NCBI RefSeq assembly: GCF_027942865.1
Contig: NC_134519.1
Coordinates: 23,532,248 to 23,596,247 of the forward strand
Direction: 5' to 3'
Origin: Odontesthes bonariensis
Lineage: Eukaryota; Chordata; Actinopteri; Atheriniformes; Atherinopsidae
DNA: 64,000 nucleotides
Positions 1 through 13,770 of this stretch are shown one piece after another (the stretch's first letter is position 1; every line of letters begins with the position of its first letter). The notes under the pieces are model-generated. The model worked only from the letters and a program-made list of their open reading frames with translations, was not told where the DNA came from and made no database searches. The position numbers and the translations under genes are program-made.

Positions 1-987
1 CAAGATGAACTCCTTAACCAAGATGTTGGTCAAATCTCCGCCTTTCTTCAGCAGCACCACCGCGCCACTGTGGTTTGCTCTGGGAGCTCCCGCCACCACC
101 GTCAGCTGGCCCTTCTTGGTCAAACTCTTCCCTGAGTCCAGAGAAAATCCTGACAGAAGGAAACAACAACAAAAAAAGAGTGCTTTCGTCGTCAAGCATC
201 AGTGTACGCTCTTTTGGGGTCATGGTGAAGTAAAGAGATATTTTTACCCAGGTAGCTGTTGGTAGGAACAGGAACCAGGTCAGGGTTCAGTTTTTTCTCA
301 TCAGCTGTCTCAAACGGCCCATCGAAATAGATGCCCATGCTGTAGAGAGTGTCATTCCTTTGCTCCATGTGAACCTCACCTTAATAAAAGAAGGGGAGAT
401 GAGAGGAGATGAGATGAGATGTGTGACTTGCGATAAAAGTATGCACACAACGAAGTAACCCTTACGAAGGAGTCATCTTAAAGGAATGACTGAAAAAGCA
501 TCAGCTGCAAAATTCACTGTTTTCATCAAAAATCATGCCGACTAAATAAATAGAAACATAAGCAGCATTCTCCTGTTAATATTCATAACTACATGGCGCG
601 CATGCACACATTCACAGACACACAAAACTACCTTTCCAGTTGTAAGCTCCGGGAGCTCCAAAGATGAGGTAATGGTAGTCCTTATCAAAAACAGCGGAGA
701 GGCCCTGCTGGCAGGAGCCAAACAGCTCGTGGCCTATGTTCCGGCCTTTACAAAAATGCCAGTTGTCTCCCTCTTCGGGCGATGTCGTGTCGATGGTCAA
801 GTCTTGACCCAGCACGTAGCAGCGACCGATGATGGCACGGGTATTAGCACTTGGGTTCACGTTCTGGTAGCGATGGGCACAAGTCTGCCAAGGAAACAGA
901 ACAACATAATTGACTACAAAAACATTTCTGACAGGTACCAGTCGGAACAATTTAATAATGATGTTGGTAATAATGAGTTGAAAAGTT

Positions 988-1028
<41 letters not shown>

Positions 1029-4000
1029 TATATAAAGGCAGCCTTACCACAACCTTGCCGCCTGGCCCTTGACTGTTGACAGTCACCCCCATCCATTGGT
1101 TTTCTTTGATGTCTTCCTCGGTTTCTACACAAGCACAGATGACGGAAGAATCGTCAGTTTTAGTTTTGATAAAACATTTCAAATTTCCCTTAAATGTATC
1201 TCCACGGGACTCACCCTGATTATCAAAGATAACTCTCGTGCAGGCTTTGGTGGTGGAGCTCATGTCACAGCTGTAGAGCCCTCCTGTCACTTTAGACCGT
1301 TGACCATTCAAGGCTTTTGCTCTTGGCGCGCCAATCAGCAGTCTACAACAGACATATAAATCCAATCAAGTCTTCCACTTACACATGAAATGATCACACA
1401 TTCCAGTCAGTACAGTGCCGCACAGTAGCCATATTCACACACCAAACTCCTTGACATCCCAACAACCTCAAAGACCCCTTTCAGTCTTTCCTGGGGATGT
1501 TTGAACCGGGCTTTCTACTGTATTGAACCACACTCTCTACACACAGGCACTCCCTTTGTGGGCAGAGAAGAAGGGAAACTGCCACACCCAAGCTTTGACG
1601 ATGGACATCCAGTTCTCTGGATCAATCTTCTGTGAAGGTTTACAGCAAGAAACGAGCAGATGCAAACAGTCAAAAAACTGTTTTGCTTTGTCTGTCCGAT
1701 AACTTTGAGAGCTAATGTTGTACAGCACCAAGTTGTCACCAGATGAGATTAAGCAAAGCCATTTTTAGCTGTAAAACAAAGCATCCTTACATACACAGAG
1801 CATCTGGGAGGGAATTTACAGAGACATACTGTATGACAGTGGGAAGAGCTAAGGTCTAATGCGATCAGCATGTTTGCAATGCAAACTAAATGGAAGAAGA
1901 TGTCAAACTATTGAGCCAACTTGCTGAGACAGAAGGAATCACAATGAATGCTGACAAAAGGCACGTATGATAAGAATTAGCAAAGAACAACAAATGTTTT
2001 TTTGACAACCAAAATATAGCTTTTTGTGACAGTTGAAGGTGAATTTCTTTGGAAATGTTTTTTTTTTTTTGGACTAGATTCCAGTAAAGATAATTGATTA
2101 CCATACAAACAAACTCCTTTTGCAAGATGGAAATGCGTAAACATCAGCACACCGCTGACTGGGTTTGAACTTGTTTCACAACCACGGCGCTATAATTTGT
2201 GTCATTATCCACCCATGAGGTGTACAATCAAATCTTTTTTTTAATCATAAGGGGGTGAGTAACACGGGATATTTGATACCACACAGTCTGGTGTCAATTG
2301 TCCTCCTCCGTGTGCTCCACCATACTGAACAGAGAAAACCTTTTGGGGGCATTAAGAGGTAGCCTCAGTTATATCTTCTGAGAGAGGAATGCTGACCAAA
2401 AGGGAATCTCAGGCAGGTACCTCTCCCCTCTTATTCCCCTACATGGAAGTCAGGAAAGTGGACGGAAAATACTGTAAAATAAATAATGGCTTCTGGGAAA
2501 TGGGGTTCTTTGCTGCGCTAAGAGGTAATTAACGCATTGTGAAACTGCCTTGCTCAACTTATTTTAAGGGGTAAATGTGGCTAGCACTAAAGCAGCTCTC
2601 GAACTTAATGTACAACTAAGTAAAACTGAGTCAGATGAAAGTGAATGATATAAATCCCAAATGTGTTAGAAGCTGACATGAGGTGTCAGCACTCTGATAA
2701 GACTGACCTGCTGCCCTACCTGACGTGACACAGCTGTTTATTTATTTGCCTACCACCAGCAGAGAAAGACCCAACATGCAGGTAAGGACTACTGGAAGTA
2801 CTAAGACTAACACAGAGAGACAGAGTATGTACGTTTGGGGTCCCAGTGTGCAATGACCCGCAACACACACACACAAATAGTGGCAGTCGGACACACAGAC
2901 CAGTTCTGCCTATGCGGGACAACAGAGATGATCATGTAGTGTGGCCATGGGAGAGACATCCCATTGAGAGAGATGTGTTGTTGCTTTTACGGCAGTAAAC
3001 TGGCTGCCTGATCGGGCAGAGGACATTGCTTAGCAACAACCAGGGGCACCCCATCAACTTGAGGCGTTCACTTCCACGTGGCTTACAGATCCAGAGGTTC
3101 ATGGCATGTGCGATCCAACTGAATCTGACTGGTTAGATAATGCTGGTATTTAGTGCCCAGATGTAGAACTGATTTAAGTTCCTCTTGGCATACCTTAAGC
3201 TATCACTTCTTTATTGCCTTCAGCTCCTTTTTCTTTGATGTTGGATGACCTTAACTAGCCTGTGGGGTTGAGGAATAGAGCCAACCCTGACTCTCCACAC
3301 GTTCCCGTACGCAAAGCAAACTTCAGCAATAAACGTCACTTTCCCTCCCAGACTCCTCTATCATTTCTGAAATTATTGCTCTCTCCTGACCACATCACCC
3401 TGCCTCTGTGTCTTCTTGCCCACCATACTACGTCTCAAACACACACATTTGTTACACTTAGTTCAACCTCTTAAACGTCCCTACATTCTCCTCCCACCTC
3501 TCCCCACTCTCACGCTCGTCGTGCTTCCCCTCTGGGTTTCATAATACTAACAGCCCTATACAACAATTATGAAGGAGCATGGAATGCTACACACACTCAC
3601 ACTGCATATGCAGAACCTGCCCTCTCCTGCAGGTACATGCAACACTGATCTTTACAGGACAAAAAAAACCTCCAGAAAACACTGTGGAATATACAGATCT
3701 GACAAAAAATTGGCATAAGCGGCTAGCAAAGGATTGTGACTCTCTTAACACTTAACCCACCCAGCTGTGACATGCTAACACTTCAACACACATGTTGCTG
3801 CAAAGACTCACAGAAAACAACCAGGAAAACAGAAACGCAGTGAGCACAAATTATCTATTTGGCTGTCTCTTCTTCTTTTGCCTCAGGCTAGGAATGTATC
3901 AAGCGGCACACTGTGCTCTCTGACACTCTTCCAAAGCACAACGCCTCAGCGCTCAGCCGCAGCATTTCAAACACACCAGGCTCTCGAACAGACACACATC

Positions 4001-6233
4001 GACAGGCAGCACACATACGTGTGTGCATTCACAGAAATAAGCACTGGCTCCACTGTGGGAGCAGATTCCACGTCTATAACACCATCACAAACATGGATTA
4101 CTGCTCCAACATCAACACACACACATCCAAACACCAACACAATGCAGCATCCTCACTCTCTTTATAGTTCAAGCTCAACTGACTAAATTGCAAAAGGAAA
4201 CAAGTTTTTGGTTGTAGCGATTTGCGGAGTAATTAGTGCAAATAGCCATGCATCATGTTCAATAAACCCACAGGAATTTTGCCTGGTATTATGTCTCAGT
4301 TTAGTAAACAAATAATGATTTGCTATAAGGCTCCTCGAAGCCTTCCGAAGCTAATCCAAATATCTACACATTTAATAAATCAAAAGCAACCATTTGGCTT
4401 GGGAAAAAAAAAAAAATTAAAAATGTCTTAGCCTGCAGACTCCCACAGGCATCTAATGGATCATTCAACTTTACGGCCAGTAGCAGAGGGGCCGTGTGGC
4501 GACTTTGGTCTTGTGCTGATCGCCATGTGTCTTTCATTAAGCCAAAGCCTGGCAGAGGGATAAACATTGCTACCGTACCGACTGTCACAGAAATAGAAGT
4601 GCACAAACGATTTTACACTTCACGTCTGTGAAAACGGTTAAATGCTGTCAGGGTTTTGACGGCGCTGGGTGTCTGCGCGGCTGAACCAGGTACTCAGTAC
4701 ATATTGCTGGGCACGAGATAGAAAAGCAAGAGTATTGATCTTTTCATTGTAAAAGAACAACGACAACAACAACAAAAAACCCACTCAGCCAACAGAAGCA
4801 CTCGCTTCTGTCTTCATTGCTGGTGATGGACGATTGTTTAAGCAACAAGTGCTACCTTGTGGACTTTAGGACAGAAAAAAGTGGTAAGCCAAGTCCTCTT
4901 CCACCAAATTCATTTTCTGTATTCAAAATTCAAAAGTGGCACTTCTGTTGGGGGAGCACAGGGATGATATTTCATTGTATGGAAGCGTCCAAGGATAAAG
5001 AAATTTTGGGAAAGAAACTGGACAGGTAGTACATTAAAATACTTTTGGTTAATCTCCCAACGGACAATCAGTTAGGGGCGGTGGCTTGAGGAAATGTCTT
5101 GGTGTTTTCCTTTGTAAAGAATCTCATAAACATGTATACCTGGGGACCATTTCTAAATGATCTGAAAGACGGCAATTTGTCTCACTAAGACAACTCTGGG
5201 GAACAATGCATAATAAACCATAAAATTACCTTTTTTTCTCTATAGCCTATAGTTAACTTGTGTTGTCCCGAAACATTTTTTGTTTTGTTTCCAGTGCTGG
5301 GCTTCTGACTGTACACTTTTTACGTGAATACTTTCAAGTAAGTGACAGGTTTGCTTCCCCTGCCCACTGATTCTAGATCTACAAAAACTAGCATATAAGT
5401 CAGCCTGGCTCATTACAGAGCAAAATGACATGCAACAGTGAGTGTAAAATGTGTCTCGGCTGTAAAACACCTAAAAACAATGCTCCACTAGAGGTAGAAA
5501 TAGGCCTGAATAAATAATGGGAGAGGTGGGCGCGCGCTGTGTTCACGTGCACAAACAGCTGCTAAAGTCCAACCAAACCTCACCAAAAAAACAGTAAGGT
5601 GGAGGGAAAGATTAACGAGCGGAATAGCGTTGGAGTTAAACTCACAACAGGTGTATAAAGAGTAGACTATATTGTAGTTACATGGAGCGTTTTGTGGGGA
5701 CAAAACAAACCAAAACAAAAAAACTCATGTGAACCACCTGCAACATACCTGAGCTCAAATATCAGAGTGCTAGCGACTCGACTTAAATGGTGCCTGTGAG
5801 TTTCACAGCGGAAGGGAGATTTCTCTGCTGCTGCTGCTGCTGCTGCTGCTGTACGAACCCAAAATGTATTTAAAGTCGTCTTAACTGCAGTGACGTTTTA
5901 ATTACACAGCTATGGAGGTTATTTTCGAGGTTGTTTTCGAGGCTCGAAAGACACAGAGGTCGATTAAGTTCCACACAGAGGTTGATTAAGTCCACCCCCA
6001 CCAAAACAAAAGAAAAAAAAAACACATTTCCCTTTCAACACAAACTCTGGCTCTTACATTGTCTTATCCACCGGACTTAGCTGCCGGTGCATGGCGAGAG
6101 AGAAGCCGAACAGGCTCCCCGGGTCTCCGTTCCTCCGCAGGACATTCTTGGTGTCCAGGTTGAAAGCCGACAGTTGCCCACATCCCAAAAGAAAGGTGAG
6201 CAGCCACAGTCCGCGTGTGATTAAGCCCTCCAT
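1..6233 (-). CDS. itga6: Integrin alpha-6-like, N-terminal part (gene continues past the left edge)
   Basis: Laminin-binding integrin alpha chain, a cell-surface receptor that pairs with a beta chain. Six coding exons read on the minus strand: 6058-6233, 1215-1342, 1048-1124, 632-884, 248-379 and 1-149 (cut by the window edge). Phase is kept at each junction. The start at 6233 opens a signal peptide (hydrophobic GLWLLTFLLGC), followed by AFNLDT and GDPGSLFGFS, the mature N-terminus typical of ITGA3/6/7. Beta-propeller motifs follow: LLIGAPRA, TGGLYSC, QWMGVTVNSQGPGGK, CAHRY, FGSCQQG, FGAPGAYNWKG, NSYLGFSLDSGK and GAPRANHSGAVVLLKK. About 305 residues are visible of a family length near 1,070. 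Intron 1 is about 4.7 kb. Similarity to ITGA6 is best by eye; ITGA7 is the alternative, but the neighbouring metap1d favours itga6. The paralogue (a, b or 'like') cannot be assigned. Confidence 0.87.
991..1025. repeat. (AT)n microsatellite
   Basis: A perfect AT dinucleotide run of about 35 bases in the short intron between the third and fourth coding exons of itga6. Confidence 0.95.
1343..6057 (-). other. Intron 1 of itga6
   Basis: This intron lies between the signal-peptide exon and the second coding exon. I see no coding exon inside on either strand; the open frames present are short and resemble nothing known to me. It carries a (CTG)9 run at 5825-5851, which reads as CAG on the transcribed strand, and several short A or T runs. 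Confidence 0.7.
5825..5851. repeat. (CTG)9 microsatellite in itga6 intron 1
   Basis: Nine uninterrupted CTG units, about 200 bp downstream of the first coding exon on the transcribed (minus) strand, where it reads CAG. Confidence 0.95.
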
Positions 6234-6380
6234 CAGGATATGAAACTTCCCTGAACTCGTGGAAAGGTATGTCTCTGCTGCAGGAGTTGCAGAGTGCGAC
6301 TGAGCGACTGTTCGAGGGCTGACTGTTGTTTACAAGCTGCCCCTCCCACTGACCGCTCCTGACACTCACTCATCCTCCCA
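6234..6380 (-). promoter_or_regulatory. itga6: Presumed itga6 5' UTR and promoter
   Basis: The GC-richer block directly upstream of the itga6 start codon. It has no TATA box that I can see. The transcription start is not determinable from sequence alone, so the right limit is a guess. Confidence 0.35.
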
Positions 6381-6473
6381 CCACACCTCAGAATGCATTA
6401 TGCCTCACTTACATATTCCCACCAGAAGTTTTTGATACATTGTGCAGAGTTTGCAACAGGTCAACGGTTAGGT

Positions 6474-6519
6474 CCATAGACATAATATACTATATAATAT
6501 ACGTATATTATGTCTATGG
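6474..6519. repeat. Perfect 17-bp inverted repeat (hairpin)
   Basis: Arms 6474-6490 (CCATAGACATAATATAC) and 6503-6519 are exact reverse complements around a 12-base AT spacer. The hairpin is flanked by a direct repeat GGTTAGGT. It lies about 240 bp upstream of the itga6 start codon. Confidence 0.9.
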
Positions 6520-9500
6520 TTAGGTCACCCTCTGATCAAACTGGGTCAGTGATGCCTGAGTCTGCTTCAATATACATGTGAGGGAACCAAAAATGGGGCC
6601 TGAGGCTACACTGGCAGCCTTAGACAATACATTTCTAAGTATAACACCATTATAAAGGCTGCTGGGAAACTTTCTTGGGAAAAGGCACAAACCAAACACA
6701 TCTTAAGTTCCAGAGGAGGACAAATAATAGCCAAATACAAAGCCACGTGACAATACGCTCCAGCTCCAGCCTCCAACTGCACATTGTGCATTTTGACATC
6801 TGTGTAGCTAAGCAGGGACAGTGATATGCGAGAAGAAGGGAGCAAAAACGATAGTCAATACATTCCTTTTCTCACAAATATCAGTTCAGAGAACAATGTT
6901 TTTAAAAAAAAATGACTTAGAGTGTGGGAGACAGTCAGAGAGAAGAAAACAGATGGTAGATTGTGCTAAAGATCTTATTTTGGCACCTTATCAATTGCAG
7001 AAATAGAAATATGTGGCAACTGGTATTTTTTTGCAATGTGGTATCTGGCCTCTACGACAGCACCCCATATACATTCAAACCCTGAAATTTGTTAGGATTC
7101 AAAGCAAACATCCTTCTGGCATTGTCGCTCATCATTACATAGCATCACCATGGCGCCTGTGATGACTCATTAGATGAGTCTCGGAACCAGAGCAGCAGAG
7201 TCGACCGGGCACAGACCTGCGCAATGACAGATTCCCCTCACTGGATGATTTTCACGGCATTCCATGAGACGCTGACCCGAAGCTTGTCCTCACAACAGAG
7301 CATTTCAGCACACAACGCCGGCTTTGTCTGCATGTTGAGAAAGAGGGCAGACAGAAAGGGAGAAGGAGAAAGAAACTGCCCACATACAGTACTATAAAAG
7401 GCACAAATAACAGCGGAAAGGGGGAATGCAGAAAAAGGAAAGGGCAGGGGAGGAATGTGGTTCCTATGCAGCTCTGCTATCTATTAGAGTCTTGATTAAA
7501 AGTCTTTGGAGAAATTGAGTGAGGATCAGGTGCTTAAACTACTCTACTTGGAAAAGAAACAGAAGTTCAGTGTTGCTGCTTTATAATAGATTCATCGTGA
7601 GCAGATGAGAAAATTAGGTGCATTTGATATATATGCTTGAACGTTACAACAAACTAATTGAATTAGAATTTTGAAAAACGTTGTTCTTCTCCTGGCCAGT
7701 CACATGTTTGGCAGATGTCCTGATAATATTAGTCCATCATTTTAGACCACTGCTGCTCCAGTTTAGCATTAACCTATTCATTCACCCCTGATTTCAGAAC
7801 AATAAAGTGACAAGGATTATTATAAAGTGACGGATCTAGAACTAAATGACTTTGAATAAGCAAAAATATAATAAGATTTTACAGGACACCTGAGAATGGA
7901 CTATTACACAAACCAGCATCAAATGATGAATTGAATTACTTCATTCACTCATGATTTCTGATGAATTCTATAAGGAGGTAAACGGCACACAGGAATAAGT
8001 AAGCACTTGTTAGCTCAAATTAATCACCACTGCTTTTGGAGACTTGGTTTTCAATGATTTACCCCTCGACTGTTAACTCCAGAGAAGATTTCCTGGCAAA
8101 AACTTGGCAAATGGTATTTGCCAAGAATGGAGAAGTGAGTCATGTGTACTTTTGCTGCGGACAGCATGTTCTGCAGCAGTGGGGCAAAAACATTCCCTCA
8201 GGTGCTGAAGCAGACGAGGGAGGGTGAAACAAAAAAATCTCCTCTGACACACACTAAGACGAGTTGAAAAGGCAGCGCCTGGACTCGCCCGAGCAACAGC
8301 CTTGTATTTGTTCTTAAAGCCGTAGCCTCGGGTACGCTAAAGGCCTAAAGGTGTGGCACAGTCAGGGTGTGTTTTTATGACGCTGTATTAACATGTAGCC
8401 TTGAGATACTGACAAAAACACATGCACCAGTTTCACAATCCTATCTAACTCCAAGCCCAAAATCTTTCGCAACCGCAGCACATTAACACACGGCACTTTC
8501 CCTGAGCACTAGCTAGATTTGCCAGTTGTGGTACAGAAAAGAGAAATGGGTGTCTGATGAATATCAACACTTTACAGGGCAGATCAGTAGAAAGGCAAAG
8601 ATCTTTTTTTGCATTACCTTAAACAGGAAATCAGCTGGCAGATGTTTATTTCTACAAACAAAACTGATCATGAAAACAGAGAATTATGCAGTTGAGCTAA
8701 CACCATGATACTACAAATAATTAAAGAGACACCCAGGCCTGCTGATATTAATATTCACACCAAACTATGCATTGCAATGATGTGCGTATCATGTTCTCTA
8801 AACTAGGGCTATTAATTAGCAGTCAAGTGACACTGTTAGGACAATGGTTTAATTCACATTCTGTCAGGTATCTTCTATTAAGAATATTGATCCAGTGCCT
8901 CAGTCAGACCTAAAACCTTGTGCTTTACACACAAAGACATTAACACAGTGGAGGCTGCAACAGATCCTCTATACAGCTTAATGAGTGTAATGATTAAAGT
9001 CAATAAGATATCATTGATGTCATCTCTTGACCAGCAGTGCCATAACACCCTCGGGACAGTTGCTACCCTTCTTCGTACACTTGGCTCATGATTAAACACT
9101 CTGTGTGTGTGCGTGTGTGTTTCCCAGCCCTGGCCAGATGATGTAATATGAGATGGCAGCAGTTGTGGGACTGGGCCTCATTGTTAATGGTTTCAGGTGT
9201 GTTTTAAAAAATGCTGGGTAACCTGAGTGATAGAAGTTCACACTCTGTTTTCTCCTGGCAGATTCAGGTCAGCAGCAGAGGCTCATCTCAGCTTGGAAAA
9301 AAACAGTCTACTTGACACGGTCACTGATAAGAAAATTTGTTTATTTCACGTGAAGTCAATTGCACTGAATTCTTTTCCCCAACTCATGACTTGAATTAGT
9401 TTTGGGTCTTCCGTCACTTACTGTGAGAATGAAAACACATCTTAAACAACAAGGTCACATTAAGACTGCAAAGTACAATAGATCATTTCAGAAATAGCAC

Positions 9501-11566
9501 AACTGCCAATGTAATGCTGAGGATAACTGAACACTTTGGAAAAGCTCAGTACACTAAAATGATGCTTTTCTGATTCATTTGGAAGTACACTGACTTTCTT
9601 AATCGCATTCCTGTGACAGATGCAACAAGGAGAGTCAAGACGATGCTGTAGGAAGAAGTGAGGAAAGAGACATAAATTGTACCAACAAGTCATAAGACAA
9701 GAATAATCGTTAGATTAGATTTGACTGCTGAGCTCGGAATTGTTGCGGTAGATAAGTAACTGATTTGCTCTCGTGTTCTATCTTGTGTCACATTTGTTTT
9801 GCTAGGCTCTGTCAGTAAAGTTGCAAGTGGGTTCATTATCATTAAAATGATTGCAATCGGTTTCTGCTTTGTTTGTAAACCAGAAGGCTTTGACGCCATA
9901 ATTAATCCCCATTCTAAAACTTTTGAAATGTGTTCATGTGCTCCAGACATTTACTTTGGTGATCTTTATCACGGCTAATGGGAAATACTCAACATTACAA
10001 CAGCAGCATGTCAATTTAGAACAAGAAAACTGAATTACAGGCAAAGTACAACATTTTTTTGTTTGTTTGTTTTGTCTTTTTGTGAGTGTGTTTGTTCATC
10101 ACATATATCAGAGTTTATAGAAATATGCTGTCTGATTCTTGGAACATCACCAGACATAGTTGCTTGGTACTTTCGGTGGCTTCTAATGTTGTCTAGTCTC
10201 TTCAACATGATAATGAATTCATGCGTATGGCTGTGCATGAACAAGGCTCTATGGTACAGTGTTGTTACATCCTACATCCGTAGGGGAGGCTAGCGAGCAA
10301 AAAACTGCCAGATTCCCCACTGTTACTTCAAATCTGGCGATGTGGCACCTTCCTGCAAAGTTGTTCTTAGATGTGGGCACTTTTATTTTTGCTTTTGTGT
10401 GTACGTGCCTTAAAACAATGAGAAAATAAAGTTATTCTGTATGAAGAAATTGTAAAACTTGAGCAGTAATGTATTTCTCTGATTTGCTGTTTATTTCACA
10501 GTCACTACTTCATCTCCTGAAGTTTCACTGTAGCTGTGCTCTTTGTAGCAGATTTCAAAATAAAAGATTTGGAGATATATTTTCTACATCCTTATCTAAA
10601 AAACTTAGTGTTGCACAGTGCTGCTGTGTAGTCCATTGCTGTCTGTCTAGTGTTGTCACTTATGTCATGTTTTATTCACCTCCATTAGAGAAGATCACGT
10701 TTAAAAGAAGTGTCCACAGCCAAGGTGTCACACTTATTGCCTGAGAGTTTTAAATCCTCGCCATTATTCAGGTAGAGGGAGACGGAAAATAAAGAAAGAC
10801 AGGGCTTAAATGTGGCGGGGAGAGACGGGGAGGGCTAGTTGAATAAGCAAGACAGCGAAGGAAACATTACCATAACAACAAACAAGTTAATCGAAGGGGG
10901 CAACAAATTGTTCTTATTCTAAAGCAACTATAATGTCACGTACAATGGGAATACAGCTGACTAAAATTCCAAAACTTCAACATCCAGTGGTGTAACATCA
11001 TCACTCATTCAACTACTACCCATAATGTAACTTCATCATGTGGATTATGGGCTAGGCTGTAAAGATGAGCCACTCTTTGAGAAATACACACAAAACAGAT
11101 TGAAACAGCACCAGTAAATTGGCTCATTGGAAAAAACTAAAAGGTAGATGTGCTTGTTAGCTCCCACATGTAAAGATGTAGCAGCTGAAAAGCAATAAGC
11201 CCACTTCCGATCACTCAATTAAAACAATGAAAAGCTCGTTATCGGTTTATGAAAATATTTTTATCTCATATTCTTTATTGCTGAATACATCGGTGTTGCT
11301 CTTTTGTGTTCTGTTTTTATTTACACCAGCAGCGTGTGTAGCGGCATCGATCTGTGGTTTATTGGGTTGGTTTACCAAGAAATCACTCAGTCCAAGAAGA
11401 AGTCTCAAAACGTAGTTGATTGCGGCTCCACAAAATGATTTTCCCCGAGTTATGTTTGGACAATGACTCCGAGAATAATCAAATAAAAAAACTTGTGAAG
11501 AACGTGGTCATATTTTAACATTGGGACTGAATTATACTCACTATCATGTCCTGATACAGTGAACCT

Positions 11567-11826
11567 TTTCATTCCAAGAGACGAACTCAGCTGTTGTTGT
11601 TTGGGCCTGAGGTGCTTTGGTTAATATCGTACAGGGCGGCGTACTCACTTAGATTCAGATCATGTTATGAGTGCTGAATCAGAACAGATCTGCCTCAACA
11701 GGTCTGAAAATGATTCACCACCCTCTCGATGCCCAAACTTCGCAATTCGCCAAGAAAACCAGCATTTTCTTCTGCTCACAGAAGCGTAGCAGATAAGTGT
11801 GAATTTGTGTATTACAGAAGATTGTA
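11567..11826. repeat. Diverged unidentified interspersed repeat, copy 1
   Basis: Shares a series of short blocks in the same order with 13510-13770, for example TTTGGGCCTGAGGTGC, CAGATCTG and ACAGAAAAG-like ends. The element type is not recognised. Boundaries are approximate. Confidence 0.5.
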
Positions 11827-13509
11827 ATACTTACCAAAACTGATTATATTCCCAACAGCCTCACATGTGCTGAATGTTTGGTGCTTAATAACAAATAAAA
11901 GCTTACCAAGCGTTTCCATTTTCTGCATGTTAGTAGGCTGTTGTTAGCATTCAGTTGGAAGCATCATTGTGCCTTAGTGTCACAGAGTTATTGCCTATGA
12001 ATGCCTAATTTATTGTAAAATGTTAAATACATTTGTTTATTGATAAATCAACAGAATCAAATTAATCTAATACAACGCACAACCATAAAAACACAATAGG
12101 GCAATTGTATTATGGTGCCACAGCAGTGAATCTACTTGTCCACTCATCATTATACTTCAGTGAACACACACGCATACCATTCACACACCAGTGCATCGGA
12201 AATGTCCTTAACTCAAGGCTCAACAAAACTGTACACTCCCCCAACAATGACTTCTTTTGGCAACCAAAGAGGGGCATCTATTATAGGATGGAACTAATTG
12301 CTAATTCACACACAATGGTGGACAGAAAACATAAATCCTGAGGTGCTTAAATAGCACTCTGATGGGGGCTCCAGAACTGAAAAAGGATTGTTTTAGAAAG
12401 TCCTCCACCATCCCTTCATTCCTTTTGGCTCCATGGAGGCCTTCCGTCCCTCTTTTTCTGTCCACAGCACAATACTGTATGGACACATAGAGCTTTATTG
12501 CCGTTGTTTGACATACATCTTGTACTTCAAAGTGGGAAAACCACCTTTAATACCCATTGCTTATACAATTCTCTGTTGTCTTATGATGACAGGAATCTTT
12601 CATTTAACTCAAATCATGTTATTTTATCTAAGCGCCGAGAGTAATGATCCATGTTAGTAGCAATGTGTGGACTCATTACAAGTTATAATTTCAATTCAAC
12701 TGCAAATAAGGTGGATTTAGTTCAAAGAAATATGACACTTTTTCTCCTTTCAGGCTTGTCTGATGGGACCCGAATGTGCACACATAGACACTCACAGCTG
12801 AAATGGTAGTGCTTGAAGCCGCTCTCCTCAGGTCTAAACACGAGAATTGTGCAGGCCACTGTGTTTGTTGTCTGTACTCATGTGACGTGTGCGAGTGTGG
12901 ATCAAAGAAAGTAACAGAAGCGGTCAGACTTTTATATGGGGCCTTGTAGAGTGGCCTCAGGCTTTACACAAACAATACAGCACCGCAGGTCATGCGTTGG
13001 TATTCTGCTTTGGTTGTTAGGATAACAAAAAAAAAAGACACACTACAGCCAGGAATCAAGACACCAGACATTTGCGTACTTATCTGCAGTCTGAGTGCAC
13101 AATTACACTCCTGTAAAAACTTCTCCACTGTACTGAAATGTCTGAAAGAATTCCTCACAATGAAAAAGAGAAACTTTCCACCTTGTAAGTGTCAATTAAA
13201 AAGGGGACCCTCTCTGTGCTTCTCTCATGACCCCAGTTTTTTACCCACTCACATGCTTTATCACATATTAACTACAGGTTCGTACTTTATGTTGGCTCTG
13301 TGTTCTCATTAGTCACAGGTGAAACAGCAGGAATACATAACTGGAGAATTCATAAGATTAACTCAGTGCTCACGAAGACTACTCTGATCATGTTCAAAGT
13401 AGTCATTTCTATCCTTTTCATCTCCACTTTCTTACCAGCTCAATCTGAAGAAACCCTGCCACTGTAAAGGAGTCTATCCTCTCAGCGTTAGCCTGTAGCT
13501 ACATGTTCT

Positions 13510-13770
13510 GGCACAGTGAATGTTCAGTTACAGGAAACAAACTCATCCGTCTCTGTTTGGGCCTCAGGTGCCCTGACGAATTCAGCTGGTGACTGGGTTA
13601 GGATTCAGTGGAGATCATCGATGCATGCGTGTGTGAGACAGATCTGTTTGCACAAGTTTCGAAATGATGCATCGCTTTTGTTAAGGGCACAATCTCGCAG
13701 GTCACCCAGGCAACCGAGAATTTCTGTGGCTCTTAACACAGAAAAGTCTCAGGTAGGTGTAATATATCGC
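13510..13770. repeat. Diverged unidentified interspersed repeat, copy 2
   Basis: Second copy of the repeat at 11567-11826, in the same orientation, with TTTGGGCCTCAGGTGC as the best conserved block. A 92-codon open frame spans it, but I do not consider it a gene. Confidence 0.5.
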
